From: an uncultured Porphyromonas sp.
GTDB lineage: Bacteria; Bacteroidota; Bacteroidia; Bacteroidales; Porphyromonadaceae
DNA length: 53,423 bases
Reading direction: 5' to 3'
Assembly (NCBI GenBank): GCA_900539155.1
Contig: UQBE01000010.1
Span: forward strand, 1 to 53,423
Shown here: positions 40,871-49,247 of the stretch, piece by piece
How the letters are laid out: every line of letters begins with the position of its first letter
How positions within the stretch are numbered: the first letter of the stretch is position 1
Translations under genes and position numbers: made by a program
The notes under the pieces: generated by a model
The model's input: the letters and a program-made list of their open reading frames with translations, nothing else
The model's database searches: none
Told to the model about the DNA's origin: nothing

Positions 40871-40950
40871 GTAGGGGCGGACCTGTGTGTCCGCCCGTCC
40901 TCACCTGAGCGCAGTCTATTCTGCGGGCGGACACGCAGGTCCGCCCCTAC
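40871..40950. repeat. Inverted repeat with 27-bp arms (GTAGGGGCGGACC type)
   Basis: GTAGGGGCGGACCTG... (40871-40897) and its complement (40924-40950) pair over 27 bp with one mismatch across a 26-bp loop. Each arm is itself partly palindromic (GGGCGGAC...GTCCGCCC), so the locus folds as two small hairpins or one large one. It is GC-rich relative to its surroundings and lies in a 480-bp gene-free gap between the terminator and leuS. Confidence 0.9.
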
Positions 40951-41005
40951 ACAAGCTACGTCAGCACGACAATTCCACGCATCAAACGCTGTAACCCCGA
41001 TCTCT

Positions 41006-41029
41006 GTAGGGACGCCCGGTCGGGCGTCC
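41006..41029. repeat. Short palindrome GGACGCCCG-GT-CGGGCGTCC
   Basis: A 9-bp perfect stem with a two-base loop (41010-41029), preceded by GTAG like the arms at 40871. The shared GTAGGG start suggests a related REP-like family. A further GGGCGTCCG fragment lies near 41116. Confidence 0.75.
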
Positions 41030-41179
41030 GTTGTATCAAAGCGATACGAGTAATGTCGTAGCAAAGCGGAACGTGTAGCCCGGTGTAGAGACTCACGGGA
41101 GTGTCCAGTTGGAGGGCGTCCGTCCCCGTTAAAGGTTACGATGTCCAGCTTTTACGATGCAAGCTATTCGTTCACCTCC

Positions 41180-41224
41180 TCCGATGGCTCCGACACCTCC
41201 GATCGCTCAGATAGCTCCGATCCC
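41180..41224. repeat. Degenerate 9-bp tandem array upstream of leuS
   Basis: Five 9-mers in register: TCCGATGGC, TCCGACACC, TCCGATCGC, TCAGATAGC, TCCGATCCC. On the other strand this is the same unit as the array at 12890-12931 (GCTATCAGA, GTGATCGGA). A CTTCTAATCCCTAAGGTCTAATCTCTAA tract of the kind that precedes repeats B, C and D follows, but no palindrome array is present here. Confidence 0.75.
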
Positions 41225-41259
41225 CTCTTCTAATCCCTAAGGTCTAATCTCTAATTTCG

Positions 41260-41267
41260 TACCTTTG
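41260..41267 (+). promoter_or_regulatory. Promoter -7 box of leuS
   Basis: TACCTTTG, start predicted near 41273, 16 nt upstream of the ATG at 41289. This decides the leuS start: a TTG-initiated frame from 41265 would begin inside the promoter. Confidence 0.65.
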
Positions 41268-41288
41268 TGCTATAATAGAGAGAACTGT

Positions 41289-44105
41289 ATGGACTACAAT
41301 CACCACGACATAGAGCGCGCAGCGCAGCGCCTCTGGCAAGATGCCGACATTTATCGCGTAGAGATAGACCGCAATAAGCCCTCGTACTACGTGCTGGATA
41401 TGTTTCCCTACCCCTCGGGTGCCGGGCTACATGTGGGCCATCCGCTTGGCTACATCGCCTCTGACATCTACGCGCGCTACAAGCGTCTGCAGGGATATAA
41501 CGTACTTCATCCGATGGGCTACGATGCTTTCGGGCTTCCTGCGGAGCAGTACGCTATCCAAACCAATCGCCATCCCGAAGAGACTACAAGAATCAACATA
41601 GCGCGCTACCGTGAGCAGCTGGACAATGTGGGCTTTGGTTTCGACTGGAGCCGTCAAGTGGTCACTTGCGACCCAGAGTACTACAAGTGGACGCAGTGGG
41701 TTTTCATACAGCTCTTCAACCATTATTACGATACGGAGACGAATCGTGCAGAGCCTATAGACAAACTGGTGAACCATCTCGCAGCTCACGGCACGGAGGG
41801 GTGCACAGCCTATGCGACGACTCCACTGGAGCTGACCGCTGAGGCGTGGCAAGCTGCCAGCGAAGCGGAGCGGTCGGAGTGGCTGATGCACTACCGCTTG
41901 GCATTCCTCGGTGAGAGTGTGGTCAACTGGTGTCCCGAGCTGGGCACTGTACTCGCTAATGATGAGGTGAGCGACGGTGTGAGCGAGCGTGGTGGCTACC
42001 CGGTGGTGCAGCGCAAGATGAAGCAGTGGAGTCTACGCGTCTCTGCCTATGCAGAGCGGCTACTGGCAGGCCTCAACCAGCTAGACTGGAGCGATGCGCT
42101 CAAGGAGATGCAGCGCAACTGGATCGGTAAGTCGGTCGGAGCGTCGGTCACCTTTACAGCTAGCACGGCTCATGGCGAGCTACCTATCGAAGTCTTTACG
42201 ACTCGTCCCGACACACTCTACGGAGTAACCTTTATGGTGCTGGCACCAGAGAGTAGCCTAGTTGCAGACCTGACTACGGAGGAGCAGAGAGACGCTGTCG
42301 AGACCTACCTAGACCGCACGAAGCGCCGCACGGAGCGCGAGCGTCAGGCTGACCACTCGGTGACGGGTGTCTTCACAGGCTCTTATGCACAGCACCCACT
42401 GACGGAGGCTTTGATTCCGATCTGGATTAGCGACTATGTGCTTGCTGGCTATGGCACTGGCGCGATTATGGCGGTACCTGCACACGACTCCAGAGACTTT
42501 GCTTTCGCGCGTCACTTCGACCTGCCGATACGTCAGGTGGTTTTGCCAAAGGGTGGCGAAGCTTCTGACCCATCCACTTGGAGCGAAAGCCTCGACAGCA
42601 AAGAGGGCGAACTAATCAACTCGCCACTCCTCAATGGCAAGCCTGTCTCTGAGGCGATCGACTATATGTGTCACTACCTCGACGAGCGGGGATTAGGCAA
42701 GAAGCGTGTTAACTACCGTCTGCGTGACGCTATCTTTAGTCGCCAGCGCTACTGGGGCGAGCCTATACCTATATATTATAAGGAGGGGGTGCCACACACG
42801 CTACCTCTAGAGAAGCTCCCACTGACCCTGCCCGAGGTGGACAAGTACCTCCCCACGGAGAGTGGCGAGCCTCCACTAGGACGTGCCAAGCATTGGTGCA
42901 CCGAGGAGGGCTATCCCTACGAACTCTGCACGATGCCTGGCTTTGCGGGGAGTAGTGCTTACTACCTACGCTATATGGATCCGCACAACGGCTCTGCCCT
43001 AGTCTCCCCCGAAGCTAATAGCTACTGGCGACAGGTGGATCTCTACATTGGCGGCACGGAGCACGCTACGGGTCACCTGATTTATAGCCGCTTCTGGAAT
43101 AAATTCCTCTACGACCTCGGGATCGTCTGCGAGGATGAGCCGTTCAAGCGACTGGTCAACCAAGGAATGATCCAGGGCCGCTCGAACTATGTCTACCGCA
43201 TCAAGGGTACGAACCAGTTTGTCACCTACTCGAAGCGCGAGCAGTACGACGTGACGCAGATGCATGTGGACATCCACTTAGTCCACAATGACCTGCTAGA
43301 CCAGGAAGCTTTCCGACAGTGGCGTGACGACCTCCACGATGCCACATTCATCACGGAGGAGGATGGCAGCTATCTCTGTGGCTATGGCGTGGAGAAGATG
43401 AGTAAGTCGATGTTTAACGTGGTCAACCCCGACGAGATTATCGAGCAGTATGGCGCCGACACGCTCAGGATGTACGAGATGTTTCTTGGGCCTCTGGAGC
43501 AGAGCAAGCCGTGGGATACGAACGGCATCGACGGAGTCTATCGCTTTCTCAAGCGCGTCTGGTCGCTCTACCACGACGGTGAGGGGCAGCTCTCTGTCTC
43601 AACGGAGACACAGGCTAGCCGAGAGGAGCTACGCACGATCCACAAGCTGATTCAGAAGATTACGCAAGACATCGAGCGTCTCTCTTTCAACACCTCCATA
43701 TCAGCCTTCATGATTGCCGTGGGTGAGCTACAGAAGGCCGAGACCACTTCGCTGGAGGTGCTTCGACCCTTGGTAATCCTGCTTTCGCCCTTTGCCCCCC
43801 ACATCGCCGAGATGCTGTGGCAAGAGATGCGCAGCGTGTGCAGTAGCGAGACACTCTCTGCCGAGAGCATCGTGACAGCTGCCTGGCCCCAGTGCGACGA
43901 GTCGCTCATCGCTGAGGACTCGGTGCGCTATCCCGTGAGCTTCAATGGGAAGGTACGCTTTAACCTTGAGCTACCCGCGGGTCTCTCCAAGGAGCAGATC
44001 GAGGAGCAGGTTCTAGCACACCCTGACACGATTAAGTGGATCGACGGCAAGCCTCTCAAGAAGGTTATCGTCGTACCTGGGCGCATTGTCAATATTGTAT
44101 TGTAA
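41289..44105 (+). CDS. leuS: Leucyl-tRNA synthetase
   Basis: A 938-residue class I synthetase that charges tRNA-Leu. Signatures: FPYPSGAGLHVGHPLGY with the HIGH motif (His48-His51) and KMSKS at Lys703-Ser707 (VEKMSKSMFNVVNPD). The editing domain lies about 230-420 (TTRPDTLYGVTFMVLAPE; GYGTGAIMAVPAHDSRDFAFA). A C-terminal domain ends in VPGRIVNIVL. Length is somewhat above the usual 800-870 residues, with an extra segment in the region around 540-660 carrying YRIKGTNQFVTYSKREQYD, as in other Bacteroidota LeuRS. A hairpin terminator follows directly. Confidence 0.96.
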   Translation: MDYNHHDIERAAQRLWQDADIYRVEIDRNKPSYYVLDMFPYPSGAGLHVGHPLGYIASDIYARYKRLQGYNVLHPMGYDAFGLPAEQYAIQTNRHPEETTRINIARYREQLDNVGFGFDWSRQVVTCDPEYYKWTQWVFIQLFNHYYDTETNRAEPIDKLVNHLAAHGTEGCTAYATTPLELTAEAWQAASEAERSEWLMHYRLAFLGESVVNWCPELGTVLANDEVSDGVSERGGYPVVQRKMKQWSLRVSAYAERLLAGLNQLDWSDALKEMQRNWIGKSVGASVTFTASTAHGELPIEVFTTRPDTLYGVTFMVLAPESSLVADLTTEEQRDAVETYLDRTKRRTERERQADHSVTGVFTGSYAQHPLTEALIPIWISDYVLAGYGTGAIMAVPAHDSRDFAFARHFDLPIRQVVLPKGGEASDPSTWSESLDSKEGELINSPLLNGKPVSEAIDYMCHYLDERGLGKKRVNYRLRDAIFSRQRYWGEPIPIYYKEGVPHTLPLEKLPLTLPEVDKYLPTESGEPPLGRAKHWCTEEGYPYELCTMPGFAGSSAYYLRYMDPHNGSALVSPEANSYWRQVDLYIGGTEHATGHLIYSRFWNKFLYDLGIVCEDEPFKRLVNQGMIQGRSNYVYRIKGTNQFVTYSKREQYDVTQMHVDIHLVHNDLLDQEAFRQWRDDLHDATFITEEDGSYLCGYGVEKMSKSMFNVVNPDEIIEQYGADTLRMYEMFLGPLEQSKPWDTNGIDGVYRFLKRVWSLYHDGEGQLSVSTETQASREELRTIHKLIQKITQDIERLSFNTSISAFMIAVGELQKAETTSLEVLRPLVILLSPFAPHIAEMLWQEMRSVCSSETLSAESIVTAAWPQCDESLIAEDSVRYPVSFNGKVRFNLELPAGLSKEQIEEQVLAHPDTIKWIDGKPLKKVIVVPGRIVNIVL

Positions 44106-44118
44106 CTTTGCAACAAAT

Positions 44119-44152
44119 GGCTCCGCTACCGTGTGATGGTAGCGGGCCTTTT
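44119..44152 (+). terminator. Terminator after leuS
   Basis: GGCTCCGCTACC and GGTAGCGGGCC form an 11-bp stem with one bulged T and a 7-nt loop, followed by TTTT. A TAnnTTTG match (TAACTTTG) at 44103-44110, overlapping the leuS stop, could also start transcription of the following gene, which would then carry this hairpin in its leader. Confidence 0.75.
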
Positions 44153-44186
44153 ATCTCTAAATCTTAACTCGTATATTTACATAAGT

Positions 44187-45164
44187 ATGTCTCAAGCAAT
44201 AGCTGCTCCTACTAATAACCGAGCGAAGGCGTGGTACTTCGTCCACGACTTCTTCTTCATCATACTCGGTGTCTCTCTGTATGTACTAGGCTGGACAGGC
44301 TTCATCCTATCCCAAGAGATTACCACCGGTGGACTAGCGGGTGTCACGACCATCATACAGATTGCGACCCAAATACCAGCTAATATCCCATACAATATCA
44401 TAAACGTCGGACTGCTCGTCGTATCCATCATCTTCCTCGGATGGAGATATTCTGTAAAAACGCTCATCGGTGTAGTCCTAATGGGTATCGCCATCCCAAT
44501 CGGCCAGGCACTTTTCGGAGATGCCAACACGGAGGTGTACCACAATCTAAGCAGTTGGCTCACAAATACGATTCCCAATGTGGGACCATTGCTCCAGGGA
44601 GAGCGATTCATGGCGGTAATTATCGGAGGTATCCTCTGCGGTAGCGGGCTCTTCCTAGTCTTTCATGTGAATGGAAGTACGGGCGGTACCGATGTCATCG
44701 TCTCCATCTTCAACAAGTACACGACGCTCTCTCTGGGACGCGCGATGATTCTTATCGATGCGACGATTGTGACTGCCTCATACTTTGTCAATGTCTCCCT
44801 GATGGGAAAAGACCCGCAGGTGGGCGCCGAGCTGCTTACCTTCTCAATCGTCGAGGTAGTCTTCTGTGCTATGACTCTAGATTACTGGACCAATAGCAAC
44901 AAACACTCGATACAACTCTTCATCTTCAGTAAGAAGTATAAGGAAATCAACGAAGCCATCATCCAGAGACTGAACAGAGGCTGTACGCTCGTTCACGCTG
45001 AGGGTGGCTATTCGCAGGAAGAGACACGTATCCTTATGGTGGTAACTCGCAAGGCGCACCTGCAGAGCATCAATCGTATCATCAAGGAGATTGATCCAGA
45101 TGCCTTCGTATCGGAGGGTACCGTTCACGGGGTCTACGGGCGAGGCTTTGACAATCTCCGATAA
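44187..45164 (+). CDS. YitT-family membrane protein (DUF161 plus DUF2179)
   Basis: A 325-residue integral membrane protein of unknown function. The start at 44187 (MSQAIAAP) is chosen over 44133 because the upstream residues are not conserved in type. Five to six hydrophobic helices lie in residues about 20-215 (FFFIILGVSLYVLGWTGFIL, IINVGLLVVSIIFLGW, FHVNGSTGGTDVIVSIFNKY). The characteristic TGGLAG and GSTGGTD loops of YitT proteins are visible. A soluble DUF2179 domain follows at about 235-320 (VHAEGGYSQEETRILMVVTRKAHLQSINRIIKEIDPDAF). First gene of a three-gene cluster. Confidence 0.9.
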   Translation: MSQAIAAPTNNRAKAWYFVHDFFFIILGVSLYVLGWTGFILSQEITTGGLAGVTTIIQIATQIPANIPYNIINVGLLVVSIIFLGWRYSVKTLIGVVLMGIAIPIGQALFGDANTEVYHNLSSWLTNTIPNVGPLLQGERFMAVIIGGILCGSGLFLVFHVNGSTGGTDVIVSIFNKYTTLSLGRAMILIDATIVTASYFVNVSLMGKDPQVGAELLTFSIVEVVFCAMTLDYWTNSNKHSIQLFIFSKKYKEINEAIIQRLNRGCTLVHAEGGYSQEETRILMVVTRKAHLQSINRIIKEIDPDAFVSEGTVHGVYGRGFDNLR

Positions 45165-45189
45165 GTCTCCCGCAAAGAGCCGTCAAGCT

Positions 45190-45567
45190 ATGCGGCGACA
45201 CAACAAAGCACTACTCGTACTACTCGGCTTAATCCTGGTGGGCGGTGTAGTGCTTTACCTATATCGGCCCGAGAGCTTGCCGATACCTCGCTGTCCTTTC
45301 CTCCAGCTCACGGGCCAGCAATGCCCCGGCTGTGGCTCGCTTCGTGGCATCCACGCACTGCTCCATGGCGACTTCCTACAGGCACTACGGCTCAACGTGA
45401 TGCTCATCCCTGGCTTGCTCTACTTCGCACTGCTCGTGCTCCTGGAGCTCCTTCGCCCCTATCACGTCACGGCGGAGCAACTGTACGGACGCTTAGCTGG
45501 ACGAACCGCTTGCTGGATTGCCTTCGCACTCATCGTCTCGTGGGGCGTGATACGCAATCTAATCTAG
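45190..45567 (+). CDS. DUF2752 small membrane protein
   Basis: A 125-residue protein with three hydrophobic segments (LLVLLGLILVGGVVLYLY, MLIPGLLYFALLVLLELL, CWIAFALIVSWGVI). After the first helix comes RCPFLQLTGQQCPGCGSLRGIHALLHGDF, the Cys-Pro-x-Cys-Gly motif and following RxxHxLLxGD pattern that define DUF2752. The function is unknown; the paired cysteines suggest metal or redox chemistry, which is inference. The start at 45190 avoids overlap with the YitT gene (in-frame start further upstream at 45091). The gap to YitT is 25 bp. Confidence 0.85.
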   Translation: MRRHNKALLVLLGLILVGGVVLYLYRPESLPIPRCPFLQLTGQQCPGCGSLRGIHALLHGDFLQALRLNVMLIPGLLYFALLVLLELLRPYHVTAEQLYGRLAGRTACWIAFALIVSWGVIRNLI

Positions 45568-45583
45568 ACGAAACTCCAAGCTT

Positions 45584-46684
45584 ATGCACGTTCATAGACG
45601 GGTACTCCTCCTGCTCTTGCTACTGGGTCTCTCTATCCCGACGTGGACTCAGAGCACCCCTACGGATAGCTCTGCAGACAGCCCCGCTGACACTCTAGCG
45701 ACGACCTCTCCTAACCCTCTGACCATCCTCCTACCAGGTCTGCTCTACGCTAGCTATCCGCTCCACCACAGCGACGAGGTAGTTCGCACATCTAGGCATT
45801 CACTTCTAGGAGCCAAGTGGCGGAATCGCTACGATGACCATATGCAATTCGCCAGCTATGGTCTCCAGATGGCGATGCGTTGTGGCGGGGTCATAGGGCG
45901 TTCACGCACATGGGGTGAGATGTTGACAGCCGATGGCGTAGCGGCTCTGGGGACTGCGACTATCGTCCTCTCAGTCAAGCGGGGCGTGCAGCGTATGCGT
46001 CCCGATGGCTCCACACACAATAGCTTTCCCTCGGGACATACGGCGACAGCCTTTCTCGGAGCCACGCTTTTCAACCTCGAGTATGGTCAGCAGTACCCTC
46101 TGCTGGCTCACGCGCAGTACGCTCTAGCTACGACAGTGGCTCTAGGACGTATCGCCAACAATCGACACTGGTACTCCGATGTCCTCTGGGGCGGTGTCAT
46201 TGGTATCACGATGGCTCATCTGGGTTATCTGGTCAGTGACCTAGCCTTCGGGCGCTATAAGCCGTTCGTCGTTTCACGAGAGGTCCCAGACAAATACTTC
46301 TACTTAGCCCTCCTATACAGTCGCAACCTGCTCGGAGGTTCTGGCTGTATTGGCACGCAACTCGGCTGGCAAGCACCATCTCTGAACTATGCTCTCGAGC
46401 TTGCCCTACGACCCGACAAGACACACCCGACACTCCACGGCGACCTCGTCGTAGGGGCTCCGCTCTACCAGTGGCGACATCTGGCATTGCGCCAAAGCTA
46501 CGGTATCGGAATGGGCTATGACAAATCTGCCAAAGATCCGCACTACGCCCATCTGCAAGCTGGCTTAGAGCTACACACTCAGCTACACTATCTGGACAAT
46601 CTCGCGCTCTTCTTGCGAATGCACTGCGAGCCATACCGTCAGAGCTACCTAACGCTGGGGCTAGCTATACGACACCCCCACTAG
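45584..46684 (+). CDS. PAP2-family phosphatase with beta-rich C-terminal domain
   Basis: A 366-residue protein with a signal peptide (to WTQ). The acid phosphatase motifs are complete: KRGVQRMRP (Lys132-x6-Arg139-Pro140), PSGH (149-152) and GRIANNRHWYSD (Arg189, His195, Asp199). It probably dephosphorylates a lipid phosphate such as undecaprenyl pyrophosphate or lipid A. Residues 235-366 are unlike a normal PAP2: alternating strands (YFYLALLYSRNLLGG, QAPSLNYALELALRP, AHLQAGLELHTQLHYL, SYLTLGLAIRHPH) suggest a small outer membrane barrel or beta-sheet domain. It is 16 bp after the DUF2752 gene and converges on the TonB receptor gene. Confidence 0.85.
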   Translation: MHVHRRVLLLLLLLGLSIPTWTQSTPTDSSADSPADTLATTSPNPLTILLPGLLYASYPLHHSDEVVRTSRHSLLGAKWRNRYDDHMQFASYGLQMAMRCGGVIGRSRTWGEMLTADGVAALGTATIVLSVKRGVQRMRPDGSTHNSFPSGHTATAFLGATLFNLEYGQQYPLLAHAQYALATTVALGRIANNRHWYSDVLWGGVIGITMAHLGYLVSDLAFGRYKPFVVSREVPDKYFYLALLYSRNLLGGSGCIGTQLGWQAPSLNYALELALRPDKTHPTLHGDLVVGAPLYQWRHLALRQSYGIGMGYDKSAKDPHYAHLQAGLELHTQLHYLDNLALFLRMHCEPYRQSYLTLGLAIRHPH

Positions 46685-46721
46685 GGGCTAGCGACAGCTA
46701 CTCAGCAGCAAGAGAGAGACA

Positions 46722-49034
46722 TTACTTGACAACACTCTCGTTGGAGTCTTTGTTTAGGAGCGTGCGGTCGATGAGCTGAAGCTGCTTGCCAAAGTTAAGA
46801 CGCCAAGCCACCCCAACGGTCACCATATTGCGGTTGTCTAGGATGTAAACGTGGCTCGTACTAGGTATGACGGGCGAGAGAGACTCGCTACGATACTCGG
46901 AGCCGTGCGATGTAAAGGGGAAGAGACAGCTCGCATAGAAGCTCCAGTCACGATACTTGTAGAGAAGCTTCAGACTAGAGGAGTTTTCTCCCCGAGACTT
47001 CGTATGCCCCGACAGCGTCCACTGCGGATGGACGTAGGAGTAGCCGAGCGTCCATCCCTTGTAGCTCATCATCACGCTAGCATCCCAGTAGAGACTATTG
47101 AGCTTGTAGGCAGCGACACCCGTATGCGTGCGAAACATATCGTAGCGCACGGTGCCTTGTAGCGTTAGGAAGTTCCACAGATTGTTCAGTCCGCCCTGCC
47201 AAGAGATACTATACTGACGATTGTAGCGTCCATTCGTAGCACGCATGAGGAAGTAACCACCCGGCGCATCGTAGGTCGCGTCCCAGAGGATAGGCGACCA
47301 CGTATTGTTTATTGAGAAGTCTACATTGCTCGTGAAGAGGCCCGTCTGGTAGTACACCCCGAGGCGGTTGTAGAGCGACTGAGCCGCCTTAAGATCTGGA
47401 TTGCCACTCGTCACCATCAGGTCATCCACACGCTGTCGCACCCGTGAGAGCATACTCAGCGAGGGGAGCGTCGGCAGGTAGGTAGACTTGAGGACGAGCG
47501 TCAGATGATTGACCGGGCTGTAGAAGAGCGAGAGCGTACTCTGATTCCGCACGAAGCTCTTCCGGTCGATCTCATCCTGCACGACAAAGAGCTTAGCACC
47601 CGTACCGATACTATACTGCACCTTGCCGAGCTGACCCTGTGCATTGGCAAAGAGGTAGCTGTTGTTTTCTAGGAGATGGTCCGTCATTTCGACATACTCA
47701 TTCAGCGAGTAGGCGGTCGTATGTTGCAAGCCCGTAGCGAGCATAAAGTGTCTGCTGAAAGGATGGTTGTAGACCACCTCCCCGATGAGGGCCGTGCGGC
47801 TCACGTCGACAGAGTTCTGCACCTCACGTAGCTGCGTGGGCATCTGGTCATGTAGTGAGAAAGTGCGACCGCCACGGCTGTAGGAGCCTACGAGATTAAC
47901 CTCCAGCTTGCCCCCATTGCTCAGCATATTGGCATAGTACAGGTCGAGTGCCGGTGTGTAGCTACGCTCCTTGACGCTAGACTCCCTATGGAAGGGGTCG
48001 CTGTCGCTCTGCGCTATTTGCGAGGTGGAGTTGCTGTGGTAATTTAAGAACTCATTGCGTAGCGTAGCGCTAAACTGCTGTCGCTCGCTGGGCTTATATA
48101 AATAGGAGAGGTTAAGGTCCTGAACTAGATAGCCAAAGGGGCTAGCCTCGGGCGTCTCCGTGCGGATCAGCTCCTGGTGCGGAGCTATGTACTTCGTCTC
48201 TAGGTAGGCAAAGCGCTCGCGGTAGTTTCGGAAGCCATTGTTATAGTCGAGCGTAAAGGAGTGACGACCCCGATCATAGCGAGCTCCCAAAGCTCCATTG
48301 ACAAAGCCAGTCGTCAGTGCCGACTCCACCTGCGCCCAGACGGATCCTCCATGCAGACGCTCCTTGAGGATTACATTGACGATGCCCCCGATGCCACGAT
48401 CGGTGTAGCGCGCTGAGACCATGTCAGAGTACTCAATGCGCAGGATGCGCTCCGGGTCAATGCTCTGCACATCCTCTATCGTGCGAGGCACGCCGTCAAT
48501 CTGCCACTGCACCGCTCCGCCACGGATAGTCGCCTGCTTGTTCATCAGGTCAATGGTCAGACCACGTAGATGCATGGTCTGTAGCAAGCTGAGGAAGTCC
48601 TGACTACGCGCTAGCTCTGCTTGCTTGGGGAAGAGTAGCATCTTGTCTACACGGCTTCGCTCGCCCTGCACGACCACCTGGTCTAGTAGCTGGCTATCCT
48701 CAGACATGTAGAGCGTGCCGAGAGCAATCACCCCTCGGGCATCGCCCGCTATCTCGATGGTGATCGGTGTGTAGCCTATACTACTAATTCGTAGCTCTCT
48801 AGCCACCTGCGGGTCAGCCTGTAGAACAAACTGCCCCGCACTCTCTGTCGAGACACCGGAGGTGAGTTGCCCCTTCTCGTCAAATAGCCCGACACTCGCC
48901 CCCACGAGCGCCGTCGAGTCGCTACTAGCAAGTAGGCGTCCCTGAATGGTAATACGCTGTGCGCTTAGTGCGCCTGCAGTAAGGAGGAGGAGCGCTATCG
49001 CTCCCAGCCAACGGTAGTAACTCTTGCTATGCAT
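46722..49034 (-). CDS. TonB-dependent outer membrane receptor (outer-membrane beta-barrel family)
   Basis: A 770-residue receptor. A signal peptide (to LSAQ) precedes a carboxypeptidase-regulatory-like domain at about 27-110 (ITIQGRLLASSDSTALVGASVGLFDEKG), a TonB-contact segment LLDQVVVQGERS, a plug domain about 130-225 (LLQTMHLRGLTIDLMNKQATIRGGAVQWQIDGVPRT, YTDRGIGGIVNVILKE) and a barrel. It lacks a SusD-like partner, so it is a stand-alone importer; TonB receptors of this sort often carry siderophores, haem or peptides, but the substrate cannot be read from the sequence. The last residues do not end in an aromatic (ESVVK), unlike the RagA-like protein. Convergent with the PAP2 gene, divergent from the C1 peptidase gene. 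Confidence 0.88.
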   Translation of the reverse strand: MHSKSYYRWLGAIALLLLTAGALSAQRITIQGRLLASSDSTALVGASVGLFDEKGQLTSGVSTESAGQFVLQADPQVARELRISSIGYTPITIEIAGDARGVIALGTLYMSEDSQLLDQVVVQGERSRVDKMLLFPKQAELARSQDFLSLLQTMHLRGLTIDLMNKQATIRGGAVQWQIDGVPRTIEDVQSIDPERILRIEYSDMVSARYTDRGIGGIVNVILKERLHGGSVWAQVESALTTGFVNGALGARYDRGRHSFTLDYNNGFRNYRERFAYLETKYIAPHQELIRTETPEASPFGYLVQDLNLSYLYKPSERQQFSATLRNEFLNYHSNSTSQIAQSDSDPFHRESSVKERSYTPALDLYYANMLSNGGKLEVNLVGSYSRGGRTFSLHDQMPTQLREVQNSVDVSRTALIGEVVYNHPFSRHFMLATGLQHTTAYSLNEYVEMTDHLLENNSYLFANAQGQLGKVQYSIGTGAKLFVVQDEIDRKSFVRNQSTLSLFYSPVNHLTLVLKSTYLPTLPSLSMLSRVRQRVDDLMVTSGNPDLKAAQSLYNRLGVYYQTGLFTSNVDFSINNTWSPILWDATYDAPGGYFLMRATNGRYNRQYSISWQGGLNNLWNFLTLQGTVRYDMFRTHTGVAAYKLNSLYWDASVMMSYKGWTLGYSYVHPQWTLSGHTKSRGENSSSLKLLYKYRDWSFYASCLFPFTSHGSEYRSESLSPVIPSTSHVYILDNRNMVTVGVAWRLNFGKQLQLIDRTLLNKDSNESVVK

Positions 49035-49166
49035 AACTCGTAATCTATTGGTTTACTAATAAGCTTCTATTGTAAAGACGACTCAGCACGCCTCTTGTTG
49101 CAGTAGCAAGCGAAGCCAGAGCATCCTGCGGGGAGTGGCTGACGGCAGGCACTAAATTTTTATTTG

Positions 49167-49174
49167 TATCTTTG
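49167..49174 (+). promoter_or_regulatory. Promoter -7 box of the C1 peptidase gene
   Basis: TATCTTTG fits TAnnTTTG. The start is predicted near 49180, 68 nt before the ATG at 49248. No TTTG is seen at the right distance upstream. Confidence 0.55.
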
Positions 49175-49247
49175 TGACGCTCTTCGTGAGCCCCGACCCG
49201 ATTACGGACAATTCTTCAATACATAACTATAAAAACAGGAATAAGCT

